DNA from: Sequoia sempervirens
Lineage: Eukaryota > Streptophyta > Pinopsida > Cupressales > Cupressaceae
Reading direction: 5' to 3'
Length of the DNA: 64,000 bases
NCBI GenBank assembly: GCA_007258455.2
Contig: VDFB02358134.1
Location: 214,381,565-214,445,564 of the forward strand
Made by a program: the position numbers and the translations under genes. The notes under the pieces were generated by a model. It was given only the letters and a program-made list of their open reading frames with translations. It had not been told where the DNA came from and made no database searches. Below, piece after piece: positions 10,621 to 23,056 of the stretch; position 1 is the stretch's first letter; every line of letters begins with the position of its first letter.

Positions 10621-11570
10621 AAAATAGGGGTTTAAACTTCATTTTTAGCATCTGTTTCTTATCATTTTGTGATACTAACCCCCTAACATTGTCTGTTGGT
10701 GAGTGTGTCTATTTTTTTACTAACATTGGTGCAACTATTTAATGCTTGTTGAAGAATGAAGATCAAACTACTCACACTTTTCTTACAAAATGATTGTTTC
10801 AACATTGTTAGTTTAGTTTGTTGTCATTTTTTTTATTAATCTAGGCACATAAATCTAATTAGGGGGAGTCAACATACTATTTGTTGTGTTTGCAAGTATT
10901 TTGTGTCACCCAAGGGGCACTACATCGTTCAAGCTTTCCCCTTGCACTTCATGTGAGCCTAGGGGGTAGCCGAAAATAGTTAATGTTCTCTTTTTAGCGG
11001 GACCTGCTTGAGGATTTCATTACTCCAAGGGATGATCCCAACCACATGTACCGACAAGGTATACAAAGGGGGGAGAGCCAAAGCTGTACCCCAATCTAGT
11101 CACGTCGTGTCTGGTGGAGCGTTGAAGCTAGAGTGATACTTAGATAGACGTGAAGAGTTGGTCTGAGCCTTTAGTATCTCGTTGGGGTTCCCAACTCACG
11201 CTTGTAAACGAGCTGGTGTTAATGGTTGTGCCTCATGTACCAGGCGTATATCAAGGAATTCCTAGTTTCCTTGTTCATCCTAATTAGAGGACCGTGTTGG
11301 CCATACCCTCTTACTAATCTTAGGATCATGCTGCTTGAACTTTCTTCTTCATGCGAAACTAGTGCATATCTATTTAGTCAAGTCATCCTTTGTCTACTGC
11401 TTGCTATTTGCTGTGTTTTTGGTCTTTTTCCATAGTCGTTTTCACCTAAGTCAAGTTCAAGTTTCTGAACAAAGGTGAACCTACCCTAAATAGGGGAAAA
11501 CTTTTCCTCAACAGGGGTGAACCTACCTTCTGTGTTAGTCATCTCTCATGCTGTTTCTGTCAAAATTGTC
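10621..11570 (+). other. Leader of element C, no gene seen
   Basis: This is mixed-composition sequence between the first two minisatellite patches, including a GC-richer stretch at about 10890-11240. It is probably untranslated leader of C. I see no coding signature. Confidence 0.4.
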
Positions 11571-11815
11571 TATCTTTTCACCAAATAGGAAAACCTTCCC
11601 TAAAGAGGGGCGAATTTTCCCTCTAACAGTCAAACAACCATCAAAACAACTAGTTTCTCTAGTTGGGCGAACCTGCCCCAAGTTGGGTGAACTTGCCCTA
11701 TACTTGGGCGAACTTTCCCTATACTTGGGCGACGCTACCTCTACTTGGGCGAAGCTACCTCTACTTGGGTGAACTTTCCCCAAATTGGGTGAACTTGCCC
11801 TGCAAACAACCATTT
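11571..11815. repeat. 20-21-bp minisatellite, TTGGGYGAACTTKCCC units
   Basis: Units such as TTGGGCGAACTTTCCCTATA follow one another with a 20-21-bp period from about 11660 (seven units). Earlier diverged units start near 11580. Confidence 0.7.
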
Positions 11816-12600
11816 TCATCTGCTGTTCAATCATTCCAAGAACTTGTTTTCCCATTCTGAACACCCATTTCCTCGTTCTGAGCATCCATCTCCTCATTTC
11901 GAGCATCTGTCTCCTCATTCTGAGCACCCATTCCCTATTCCAGGCATTCATCTCCTCAATCTGAGCATCCGTCTCTTTGTTCTGAGCACCCGTTTACCTG
12001 TTTCGAGCATCCATTTCTGACCTATCTTTCACTGAATAGGCAACATTGACCTCAACTTGGGTGAATTTTCCCTTAAGTTGGGTGAACTTGCTCCCAAACA
12101 ACTAATTTCATCCTCTATTTAGTCATTCCAAACATCGGTCTCCTCTTTCGAGCAATTGTTTACTTGTTCTGAGTAATCATTCATCTATTCTGAGCATCCG
12201 TCCCCTCATTCTGAGAGTCAGTCTCCCTTTTCATGCAATAATTTACTCACTTTGAGTAATCGTTCATGCATTTTGAGCTTTCATCTCCTCACTACGAGAG
12301 TCAGTCTCTCATTCTGAGCACTCGTTTCCTCATTTCAAGCATTCATTCATCCATTCCGATCATTCGTTCACTCGTTTTGAGTATCCATTCATCCATTCTG
12401 ACCATCCATCTCCTTGTTTTGAGTATTCATTCATCCATTCTAATCATCTGTTCACTCATTTCGAGTATCCATTCATCCATTACGACCATTCATCTCCTCA
12501 TTTTGAGTATTCGTTCATCCATTCTGAGCACTTGTTTGCCTAATTTGATCATCCATTTCCCTATTTTGATCATCCGTCTCCCCTATCCAATAGTCCATTT
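11816..12600. repeat. 21-bp minisatellite, TTCTGAGCATCCRTCTCCTCA units
   Basis: Units of about 21 bp (for example TTCTGAGCATCCATCTCCTC and TTTCGAGCATCTGTCTCCTC) run for about 750 bases with local multiples of the unit. Apparent Ser/Ile-rich ORFs here (for example 12266-12631) are a by-product of the repeat. Confidence 0.7.
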
Positions 12601-12649
12601 TCCCGTTCCGAAGGTCTGTTTCTTAGTTTAGAGGGTCTGACAGTAGATA

Positions 12650-13085
12650 GGTGACCTTTCCCAATAGATAGGTGACCCTGCCCTCCAATAGGCAAACCTT
12701 CCCTCCAATAGGTGAACCTGCCCTCCAATAGGCAAACCCGCCCTTCAATAGGTGACCCTGCCCTCCAATAAGCGAACCTGCCCTTCAAAAGGTGACCCTA
12801 TCCACCAATAGGCAAACCTGCCCTTTAGTAGGTGACCCTGCCCTCCAATAGGAAAATGTACCCTCCAATAGGTGAACCTTCCCTTCAATAGGTGACCCTG
12901 CTCACCAATAGGAAAACCTGCCCACCAATAGGCGAAGCTGACCTTCAATAGGAAAACCTACCCTTCAATAGGCGACCCTACCCACCAATGGGAAAACCTA
13001 CCCTCCAATATGTGACCTTTCCCCTTAGATAGGCTACCTTGCCCTCCAGATAGGCAACCTTGCCCCCTAGATAGGCTAATTTTCC
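12650..13085. repeat. 20-bp minisatellite, AATAGGYRAACCTGCCCTCC units
   Basis: About twenty tandem units of 20 bp occur here, alternating loosely between AATAGGTGACCCTGCCCTCC and AATAGGCAAACCTGCCCTCC types. The array is the most regular of the three in element C. Confidence 0.8.
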
Positions 13086-13915
13086 CAAAAGCAGATCTTC
13101 ATCAGTTTTCCCATCATCATTGTTTTCGTTCATCAACACATTCTGAAAGTCATCGTTTCATCGACCAAATCACATAGGGGCTTCTCATAACATCATTAGA
13201 GTCCATATCTATCATCAAATCATCCATCCCAATCACCTAGACTTCATTTCAGGGATTTTGATTTTGACACAAAAACTTCCGGAGGCCATAAATTTTGACT
13301 CAGGTGTCCGTTTGGGCTGAAATTTTACGGGTGGTTGTTTTTTGAGGTGGCATGTGGCATCTTAGTAGATCCGCAATCGTTTGGCCACCATTTTGACACA
13401 TTTTTGGGGCCTCAAACTTTCATCTTGACCCTCAAAATTGTAATTTAGTTTTTTTTCCAATTTTTGAAAAATCATTTTCGTTAATAATTAGAAATGCATG
13501 TCTCAAATTTAGGATGTTAGTTGGAAATTCATCCTAATTTAGTTTTAGGATTTTTTTGTGAAAAAAATGGATTCTCAAAGATATGCCTGTGCAGTTACCT
13601 AAAATGGCAAAATTTGACAATATTTGAAAATTGCCAAATCTGGAAAAATCTGATTGTTAGCACCTTACGTCCTCTAGTTAAAACCCCTAAAATTGGTGTA
13701 GAATCAATCCCATCACATCCTCCAATCATCCTAATCTGAGCTTTAATATAATCCCAATCTAATCTTAACTTAAACCCCAATTTGAGTTTTTTCAAATCTT
13801 AAGATCCATTCCTCCATCTTCTTCCAATCGATCATATTTATCCTTTCATCACCTTTTCTTTCCTTCTAATTTTCTGTTCCCATCTTTTAAATCCCTATCC
13901 ATCTAATCTAACATC
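13086..13915 (+). other. Leader of element C before its ORF, no gene seen
   Basis: This is AT-rich sequence with no repeats and no supportable ORF. It ends at the start codon of the C ORF. Confidence 0.4.
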
Positions 13916-16507
13916 ATGAATCCTTATCCTTCACCAATGCAACCAGTAATAGTAGTCAAGGGGAATCCTAATTACATTGACGACGATAACGAGAGTCTTG
14001 TGGATTGAGAAGAATATGACCTAGATCCCCTTGATGCTTCTAGTATGCTTTCCCCAACTACTTTCCAAAATCAAATCACCCCTCTGAGCTATCCCATCAC
14101 ATCTTCACCCACACCTACTAGTAGTCCTTATGCTACCTTTGACAAGGGATATCCAGTATCTTCCCCATCCGCATATTCATCATACTCTTCATCCACATCA
14201 TTTTCTTATCCAAAATCCACATCCTCTTATCCCCATCTACCATCCCAATAATCCTATTACAATCCCCCATCCATGTCCCCCTATCCTAATCCTCCTTTCC
14301 AATCTTCCTATCCTAATCCTACATCCACAACTTCTTATTCTAATCCAACATCTGCATCTTCCTATCCTTATCCTACATCCACACCTTCTTATCCTAATCC
14401 AACATCCACATCCTTCTATCCTTACCCTCCATCCACACCTTCTTATTCTAATCCAACATCCACATCTTCCTATCCTAATCCACCATTCACATACTCCTAT
14501 TTTAATCCACCATCTCAATCTTCCCATCCTAATCTACTTTCCCAATACCTTTATTATAATCCACCACCCATATCCTCTTGTCCTATTCCACCATCCATGT
14601 TCTCCTATTAAAATTCACTATCCCAATATCCCTACCTTAACCCTCCATCCAATCCTAATCCTCCACCTACCCTTAGTCTTCCATCCAATCCCATTCCTTC
14701 ATCTAATCCTAGTCCACCAATCCATAGTCCTAATCCTCTACCAATCCATAATCCTTCATCCACTCCTACCGTGCCATCTAATCCTAAAGTATGCACAATT
14801 CTCACTCTAGAGGTTCTCCAAGGACTTATGACAAGGAAGAGATCCCCAACTTCACACCTTGAAGTCATGTAACCATACCATCCCAATCCATCATCCACAA
14901 TCACTAGTGATTAGACTCTTCTCCATCCCACACCTATAATTGATGTTACCACCCCTCGCACCACTCAAGCTGTTGAAACCATCACACCCAATGACTCCAT
15001 CAAACCCCCATCTCCTACTTTGAGAACCACCAAACCCATTGAAGACAATCAAACCCAATCACCATCTTCTACTCCTAGATCCACCCAATCCATCATAGAA
15101 ACCCAAATCCATTCCACTTCTCCCACTCCTAGTATCACCGAAATCCATTCCCATGAAATTCATGAATCCCCCATCCTTCCATCTCCCCCACTTGAGGAGT
15201 CTCTTCAACACTCTGTCATCATACCATCCACACAAGATAAGCCATGCCAAGAGCTTGATTTAGAGCTTACCAACATATCCACTTCTCCAAATAAAGATCC
15301 TACCATCCCATGTAGTCTACCTCAGGATCACAATCCTCCATCCACTCCATCCCATGATCCCCTTGATACTCAAGATCTGATCACTCCATCGCATGAGATC
15401 TTATCACCTGCTACCACAAATCCAGATCCTATCATGTCACCTAATCCCTCTCCTGATTCCTTACCACTTACTTGTCCCAATCAAGATGCTGCTATCCCAT
15501 CATCTCCATCTCATGATCCTCCATCGTCGTCTAGACCTACTATCCCCACATCACTTTATAATTCCCTTGGTACTCTCACATTCCTCCATGGTGGTCTCCT
15601 TGTAGAAGAGAAAAAAAGCATATAAACCACCCATCATCCTCCGCCTAATAATGGACTCACATCATTCTTCCAGAATAACAAAAATCCTATCATGGATCGA
15701 ATTCTCAAGAACATGAACTATCAATGAAAAGGTTTAGGCCTTCATGAGCAAGGTATTTTAGAGCCCACCCAAGTCAAAGAACACTCCTATATGCGAGGTC
15801 TCAGATGTACTGCTTATGAATCACAATCCAAAAATGTTGGTACAACCTCCACATACCCTCAACAATCCTCTTCTAAACGAATAAGAGGCTCCTCATATCA
15901 CTCCACCTGATCATTTGTTTCCATCCCCCTTCCTTCATTGTATCACCTCCAAAAAACCATCCATATTCCTCTTTCATTTGCTCCATCCATTTTGGGTCCT
16001 TACATCCCTCCATCTCCCATCACACATCCTCCAGCTACTAAGTCCATTGTGGGAGCTTATACCCCACAATCACCTTATCTATCTCGTCCTATTCATCCTT
16101 TTATCCACCAATCACCTATCCATGCCAATGATCATAAACATCCCACTCTCATGTTCCCTAATCAGGATCAACAAAGGCACATACCTACATATTCTCCATC
16201 CACATATCATCCCAAAAATTATAGCTCCATCACTCCATTCATATTTCCTCTACATCATCCATTTGCTTGGACCCATCCCATCACTATTAAAAGCACTTTG
16301 GATGTCAAAGTAAAAATGTATAAATCTAAACATCCACATGAATCTATAGCTCCCCATGTCCCCTCTAAAAGAAATGGTGAAGAAAAGGAAAATAAAATCC
16401 AAAATCCAAATCAAATCTATAGGCCGCAAAGGCCCACCATGGAAAAAGTCAAAACCATGTGGATCCCAAAGAAAAAAGATGCAATGCCTTCAAATGAAAA
16501 ATTGTAA
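13916..16507 (+). pseudogene. Pro/Ser-rich ORF of element C with G-patch-like motif
   Basis: The ATG at 13916 opens one frame (MNPYPSPMQPVIVVKGN) that can be followed for about 860 codons to the stop at 16505-16507. It is broken by stops but, as far as I can read, no frameshift. An acidic N-terminus (YIDDDNES) leads to Tyr/Pro/Ser repeats of nine residues (14250-14610). Pro/Ser/Thr/His-rich sequence follows to about 15620. A G-patch-like block lies at 15696-15806 (ILKNMNYQ, stop, KGLGLHEQGILEP). A basic tail ends the protein, with KTMWIPKKK near 16460. G-patch motifs follow protease in Tat-lineage elements, as in element D, so this may be a remnant gag/pro-type polyprotein without enzymes. 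Its role is unknown; RNA binding is a reasonable guess for the G-patch. Confidence 0.6.
14250..14610 (+). repeat. 27-bp coding minisatellite (nine-residue repeat)
   Basis: About twelve copies of a 27-bp unit encode variants of SYPNPTSTS within the frame of the C ORF. Open reading in a second frame (14130-14810) is a consequence of the repeat composition. Confidence 0.7.
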
Positions 16508-17589
16508 TTACATCCAAAGTTTCTAATCCAAAAGCTACTCATATACCCCTTCCATCTCCTAAATCTATTTTGGGACCTTATGTCCCAAAATTCACTATCC
16601 CATCTCCTCCATTATCCCCACACTCTTCGTCCACTAATCCTCCTATCCTTTCACATCCACCACCATATGTGCCAATGTTGGTCCTGAAAACATCTCCCCA
16701 TCATATGTCTACCCAATCATTCCATCCATACACCTTCTAACACCCCATCCATTATCCCACCTATTTCCCCCATCAAACCCCTTTAATCCATTCTCTTGCA
16801 TAATCCATTTATCCTAATAAGGTTGTACCAACATCAAGCAGTCTCTTCACCCACGGGCTCTTAATACCTCATATGAAACATGATGTTTGATTCTTTCATC
16901 TGTATCCTTATCACATATCTTATAAATTCACTTATCCACATCCCTATCCTTCTCCATTTCCATCCACATTCTATCCAAAAATCCAAAAAATTCAAAAAAT
17001 TCAAAAAAATCAAAAAAGTTGAAAAAAATTTAAAAAGTAAAAAAAAATAGTAAAGAGAAATAATTTGTCCAATGGTGAAAACTTAGCAAACAAGTGCCTT
17101 GGATAAGTACCATTATTAAAACCTAAAAAATAGGCATCATGCGTAAATCCCCCATTCAGTTTTATTCCACACTTAGGGGCAACAACATCCCCTTTACCCA
17201 TCTCCTCCATCCCACCTATCTTACACATCTTTCCTGTCCTATTCCATTTATCCCAATCTTTCCATCTTCCTTATGATCTTGATATAAATAGGGGAAAACA
17301 TACATACATTCTTTAGAAACCTCTTGGAATTCATTCCCCCCATCCATCCACTGTCCTAACCCTTATCCAAATCCATATACCTTCCTTTTCCACTCCTCAT
17401 GCTACCATTCATCTCCCTTCCTTATCCATGCATCCTATCCATATCCCTCTCACTCCCTTATTTGATCATCCTTCTATCTTCCACCCCCTTGCCTCATCAT
17501 GCATGACCTATCTAGAGTGGGGGCACCTCCTTATTTTGTGACATAGTCCTTGGAGACACCCTTCATCCATCTTATCATCTCCTCCATCT
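16508..17589 (+). other. 3' untranslated region of element C, first part
   Basis: This is C/T-rich sequence without motifs. It includes an A-rich low-complexity patch at 16978-17056 made of TTCAAAAAA-like steps. Confidence 0.4.
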
Positions 17590-17860
17590 CCCCATTCTTA
17601 TATTTCTATCTATTCCATCTCTCCATCCTCATCTTCCTATCCGTCCATCATAGCATCCCTTCCATCTCCCCATCCTTCTCTTCCTACCTATCCTTATCTC
17701 CTTACCAATCCAAACAATCCCTTCCATCTTATCATCCTTATCTTCCTATCCATCCCTCATAGCATCCCTTTCATCTCCCCATCCTTATGTCCTTACCAAT
17801 CCGCACAATCCTTTTCATCTCACCATCCTTATCTCCTTATCTATGCATATGTATCGTCAT
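17590..17860. repeat. C/T-rich tandem repeats (CCATCCTTATCTTCCTATCC)
   Basis: Phrases such as CATCTCCCCATCCTTATCTCC and CATAGCATCCCTTCCATC recur in a loose higher-order pattern. Apparent Ser/Pro-rich ORFs are by-products. Confidence 0.5.
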
Positions 17861-19839
17861 CCCATCTCATCATCCCTTGTCATTGGTATCTGGCTATAGG
17901 ATTCTCCCCACACAACCCAATGCCATCTAACTCATCATCATCACTCCCGTTTCTTTTTCCCACCAGTTCAATCTTTTATCACTTCTCATCACTCATCTCA
18001 CTATCATATCATCCTCCCAATTCATTTTGATGATTTGGATAACTATCCCATCCTTGAGCTTTGTGTGATCACTATCATCCTATCTAATCCAACAATTCTA
18101 GCTTGTGTTATCGTATCGGTCGCATCATTTTATCCCCTTATTAGTGTTATCTCATCATCCCTTGTCCATCGTTTCTTTTTGGTCTTTTGTCGAACTATGT
18201 TGACCCTGCACTTTCACATAGGAAAGGTCGATCTTTTGATCTACCCCCGAGCTTTGCTTTTCTTTTTTCCATCTGGTCTTTGTCATCCATCAAGGTATCC
18301 ATCATCCTTTTTCAAATTTTATCCAAGGTCAGTCGTTAGCCTTTTATTGAACTACGAGGGCTCTGCGTTTTCACGTAGGAAAGGATAATCTTTGATTAGC
18401 CCCCAAGCCCCTAGGTCTTTAGGGTGCGTCAATTTTGTGTCTCATCTCTTGTGTCATGTTGTCAAGTTATGCCCTTATCTAGTTGGTTCTTTATAAATGA
18501 GATCCACTCGTATCATGAGATCCAATCGGTTCTGAGTATCCTGCGTCATATGGATCTTTTAGTTTAGTATCCATCTTTGATCTCAACAGGATGCATCCTT
18601 CCTAACAGACTTCATCACTCCCATCCATCCCCTTGATCCTATGGCAAAGGACATTTGAAAATGATTGTGATGTTATGATGCTTTTGGATTTTGTTTATCA
18701 TTTGAGCTCCCTATCATTACTTGTCATGGTGGCCTTGATCCATCATATCATGGTGTGCTTTGACTGGTAAACATAGGGGCACATCTTGATCTTTTGTTTG
18801 TTGTTGTCTTCCTGGTTGTCCCATGTAGTATTCACCAAGATTGCTGCGGCCTTATGTTATGGTGGGGCATCCTTTGTGCTTATGGTTATCCCAATACTTG
18901 GCTCGACCAAAGTCATCGCTACTTTGGGGTGTTGGGATATCCTTCTTGTCTGTTGTGTTTGTTTTATGAATTAGACACTAATCTGCATTGGTTCCACATA
19001 CCCTGGCACTTGGTGTCTTATGTTATAGCAAAAATTAGTGCTCCAAAAATATAAAATTGCATTAGGATTGTATTTCATTTTCCATTCCATTGCATTGCAT
19101 GTATCCTCCCTCTCTTCTCATCCATCTTTTCATCAATCCTCATCATTTCATTCTCTTTTCAATCTTCTTAGAATAATATAGCTTGGTTATTCTAAGCGTC
19201 TTTTCAACCATCTCACATCTCCATCCAATCCTCATCCAATCATATCTCACCCAAATCATCTAATCACATCCTTGGTTTTTTTCCTAGCCTTACTACAAGC
19301 CTCAATCCAATCATTATCATCATTGCGATCATCTTAGGGATGTATCCTTCCCAATCCTTTGGTGTTGTTTTTGGATGTATCCTTCCCTCATCAAAACACT
19401 TTCCTCATCATCATTGGGATGTATCCATCTCTATCCTCGTGTTGTTTCGGGATATACAATTCCCTCATTGACAACACTCAATCCATCATAAAACCATTTT
19501 GGTTTGTAGCTTGACTAGGGAAGCATCACATTTGTGCTTGAATCCATTTGTGCTTCCCAATCTCCTATCGCTTATCATCCTCTATCCATCACTTTGCATC
19601 ATCTTCTCCATCTATCCTTTCATCTTCTCATCCATTTCGAGAGAACACCCGTGTTCTCTTGAACTCGCATGTCCTCTCGAGGGGGCATCCTCAATCCCTA
19701 ATCTTTATCTTCACCCTCATCATCTTTCTTTCTAGTCACTACTTTCAATGACTGAGACATCTTTTCCAATCTAACCATCTTCCTCTTGGTCTTATCTTTT
19801 AATCTTCTTTGAAACGATGCTACTTCATAGCACCATCTC
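17861..19839 (+). other. 3' region of element C, no gene seen
   Basis: No coding motif is visible. A phrase of about 65 bp is present twice, near 18186-18250 and 18343-18408. Both contain GAACTAYG, then TTTCACRTAGGAAAGG, then a T-rich stretch and CCCCCRAGC. The remainder is unremarkable. Confidence 0.4.
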
Positions 19840-19853
19840 AAAGAGAGAAAAAA
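19840..19853 (+). other. Polypurine tract of element C
   Basis: The purine run AAAGAGAGAAAAAA ends directly at the TG of the 3' LTR, the expected plus-strand priming site. Confidence 0.75.
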
Positions 19854-21118
19854 TGTAGACACCTAAATTTTGACACTTACATTTGTCCATATTTATCCCT
19901 TTTCATCTAAATATCCACTTACTTGCATTAATTAATACCCCTAAAGTCCTCTAAATCCCTAAGGTATCTAGTTAAATAATTAAATACCTTAGCCTTCATT
20001 CCCCTTTTCTTCAAAAGAATTAAATAAATAATACATTTATTTAATTCCTCACATGTCACATCCTCCATCACTTTTTCTTAATCATAATCCACCTCGTAAT
20101 CCTATCATTAGGGATGTGCACATGTCTAATCCATGATTAGGATGTGTCACATCCTCCAAATTTTTCAAGTTGGCTCGTAATCTTCATTAGCCACTAATTG
20201 TGTTCTAATAATTGATTAGCTAGTCTAATCACTCCCCCTTTAGTCAACTCTCCCCATCCCCCAAGGAATTTTTAATTCCTTTTTGTCTTTCCCATGTGAA
20301 TTGAAAATTCACTTTTATTCCTCCAAATCTCGTCTTCCTCATGTGTATCATTGAAAGGTCACATCAGTCACATTGGTCAAGAACATTTCATTATAAAGAC
20401 CTTGTCTTATCCACAAGGTACTTCCAATCATGTGAATTTAAAATTCACTTTTATTCCCCAACAACTTCTCTCATTCCCATGGTCCTCTCACTTGTCACCA
20501 TCACTCTCATCCCAAGGTACTTGCAAGTACCTCCACATCATATGTCCTTTTCCACATCACATGTCCTCTTGACATCTCATCCTCCACATGGAAATATGTG
20601 AGGTCTTATGAGTCCTCAACTCACCATAGCCCTCCACCTTGGCCATGTTGGATCAATCTTGACCATTTAATTCTCTAGAGAATTCTCCCATAAATATAGA
20701 GTATTTCTCTTTCATTCTCTCATGATGCATTCAACTTACAAACACATTTTCAAGTTATCCAACTTCATCTCTCAAGCAACTTCAATCACTTGCATCCATC
20801 CTCCATTGTTGAAGCTTAAAAATTTCATTGTATCCATTTTGTTCACTTTCTCACATACCCACATCTCTCATTTGAATATTCATTTCATTAAGATTGTTTT
20901 GCATCCACTTTTAGGACTATTTCCATCAAGGAGCACACATTATCAACAATCCAAGGGCCAACCAAATATCAACTTGAACAAAGGTAAAATCTACTATTTT
21001 TATCTTTTCTTTTGTTTGAAGTTCAACTAGGGTAATCAATGAGGTGTTTTAGTGTTGTTTCCATCTTTTTGAATTCTATTTTGCATCACTTAGGGTAGGG
21101 AAACTTCACTGCATCACA
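19854..21118 (+). repeat. 3' LTR of element C
   Basis: It is 1,265 bp and the partner of 8978-10269. It starts directly after the polypurine tract and ends CTGCATCACA. Confidence 0.85.
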
Positions 21119-21758
21119 AAATGATACTCTTCTTCTGAAGAGGGATATGAATACAATGTTGATAGTTAGAAACATAATGTGAATATAGAGCAAGAGGTGT
21201 TTTCTGATTAGGAAGAAAACCCATTAGAGGTGACATAGACATATAATGCAACACCCCATTTTCAGATAAGAACTCAAATAGAGGAAGAACAAAGGGCTAT
21301 CATGGAAAAAGCTATAGCTGAGGCAAAAGTGAGGAGATATAATATGAGAAGTAAACCCACAGATGGAGATCAGGGGACACCAAGAAGCATGTTCATCAAA
21401 GAACAAAAGAAAAAGGAGAGTGCCTCATCTAATTAGAAGAAGGGTGAAGTGAAGAGACATCAAAAAGATGCTCAAAAGGAAAATTTATGCATTGAGCTTG
21501 AGAAAACAATAAGAGATGGCAAGGTCCAAAATGAGGGGAAAAGAAGTATTAAAACTGAAAAGAATGAACAAGGTATCATTGCCCCTTCATTCGACGTGGA
21601 TCAAGCATTGGATCAATAAAAAATGATAGTTCCCTTAATGGGGCTGATGAGGATTGATGAATTTAGAGATGCAACCCTCAAAATGATCACCAACACATCC
21701 CAGAAGTAGAAGGATCAGAAGAAAGAAGTGAATGTTATGGAAAGGGAAATTACAAAGG
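21119..21758 (+). pseudogene. gag: gag-protease linker of element B, second part
   Basis: After a presumed 5-base duplication (21119-21123), the frame continues that of 8724-8977. It encodes an acidic stretch (YSSSEEGYEYNVD), a charged helix (EEEQRAIMEKAIAEAKVRRY), a Lys/Glu-rich linker and a segment containing VPLMGLMRIDEFRDAT. The last readable residues are VMEREITK, typical of sequence just before a retroelement protease. Stops at 21170, 21212 and elsewhere fit C-to-T changes. Element D then interrupts it at 21759, about where protease should begin. Confidence 0.6.
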
Positions 21759-22946
21759 TGTCGATGCATAAAATTGGTCATATCTGATTAATTCTGGCAC
21801 TTAATTAAATATTTATTATTTAATTAAATTCTCTAAAGTCTTCTACATATGATTAAATTTAATTAATTTAATTATATTGTTCATTCAATTTATTCTTCTA
21901 TCATGATTAAATAAATCAATTTTTATTTAATTATTTCACATTCATATGTCCACTTAATTAATTAAATAAATACACTTTATTTATTTTAATTAATTATCAC
22001 TTCTGAATTTAATTAAGTCTTTTTGATTTAATTAAATTTAATTATTTCTTTTCAAATCTTCCTTCTAATTAATTAAATATCTTATTTAATTAATTTCATT
22101 AAAATGCCATTTCTTAAAAAGTTTAATTAAATATCTTTATTTAATTGAATATCTTCCATATTTTTTCAGAATCATAATTAAATATTCTATTTAATTATGA
22201 AACCTTCCATTATTCTTCAAATCTAGGGTACATATTCTATTTTAAGAAGAATCTCTGTGTCAGCCTTAAATGAATAATTGAATTTAATAATTCATTATTT
22301 ATCTTCGTCAAAATCCTTCCATAATCTCACAAAAAGATGATTTTTTTACAAATCATCTTCATCATCTTATCTTACCTCTTTTACAGAAAAGAAAACAAAA
22401 TCTTTCTTTCTGTTTTCTTTTGTTTTTCTTTAGTCTTATCCATCTTCAACCATTTGATCTGTCAGAAATTTTCACAATCGTTGATCATATAATCCAATCA
22501 AAAGCTTTCAAAAATTCTATAAATAGCACTGCTAATCCAAGAAAGGGTTACACAACACACGACAGATGAATTAGAGATTAATTGCATTTCTAGCATCATA
22601 GCATTCTAGCATTATCATTATAGTTTTATTATTCATAGCATCATCATAATCTGTCATCTTAGCAATCATGTTTAGCATTAGAGAAATCATGTTTTAGCAT
22701 TTACTTGCATTAAATATTCAATCTCGTTCTTTGGGAAAACTGTTCATTGAGCCTAGCATACAATCTGAGAGCCAACTGGAATCAATGAAAATACTGGAGA
22801 TAGAGAACGATAGGACGACATCGACAACATGATACTAAGTTTGCAATCTCTATTATTTTCATATTCTTTTTTTGATACAATGACTTATTGGTGTGTTTGA
22901 TTGATTTGTTTTGTACATATTTAACACGCATAAAATCAACCACACA
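21759..22946 (+). repeat. 5' LTR of element D
   Basis: It is 1,188 bp, starting TGTCGATGCATAAAATTGG and ending CACACA directly before the primer-binding site. U3 (21780-22210) is dense in TTAATTAA palindromes. The first 150 bases resemble the start of the C LTR, including TTATTTAATTAA followed by CTAAAGTCYTCTA. Confidence 0.65.
22517..22526 (+). promoter_or_regulatory. LTR TATA box of element D
   Basis: A perfect CTATAAATAG lies 430 bases before the LTR end, so the transcript would start near 22555. Confidence 0.6.
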
Positions 22947-22948
22947 TT

Positions 22949-22968
22949 ATTGGCGCCTGCCATGGGGC
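22949..22968 (+). other. Primer-binding site of element D
   Basis: ATTGGCGCCTGCCATGGGGC lies just inside the LTR. TGGCGCC followed by a G-rich stretch is common after LTRs of Tat and Athila elements. Confidence 0.6.
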
Positions 22969-23056
22969 CTTGCCTTGTTTTTAACATCTACTTGCAGGTT
23001 TTCTAACAGGATCTCGCGTTCTAGAATTCAGATTTTCGACAAAATTCTCCATTTTA

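Larger units (their letters stand above)
8978..21118 (+). mobile_element. Non-autonomous LTR retrotransposon C (LARD-like)
   Basis: LTRs at 8978-10269 and 19854-21118 both begin TGTAGACACCTAAAT and end CTGCATCACA. A primer-binding site at 10274 and a polypurine tract at 19840-19853 are in the correct places. The 9.6-kb interior lacks protease, RT, RNase H and integrase. It holds minisatellites and one low-complexity ORF with a G-patch-like motif. The flanks GAAGG and AAATG match at only three of five bases, but counting five bases once restores the gag frame of host element B. Size and content fit a large retrotransposon derivative that relied on another element's enzymes. Its U3 resembles that of element D, suggesting a Tat-type parent. 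Confidence 0.8.

Noticed and set aside
12650..13085. Regular short repeats resembling a CRISPR array
   Set aside because: Units are contiguous with no unique spacers, there are no cas genes, and the context is a plant retrotransposon; this is a minisatellite.
14130..14810. 226-codon Ile/Leu/His/Pro-rich ORF
   Set aside because: It is an alternative frame of the 27-bp repeat in the C ORF and has no start context or domain.
21119..21123. Clean target duplication for element C
   Set aside because: GAAGG and AAATG match at only three positions, one mismatch being a transversion; only frame continuity supports it, so it is not listed as a duplication.
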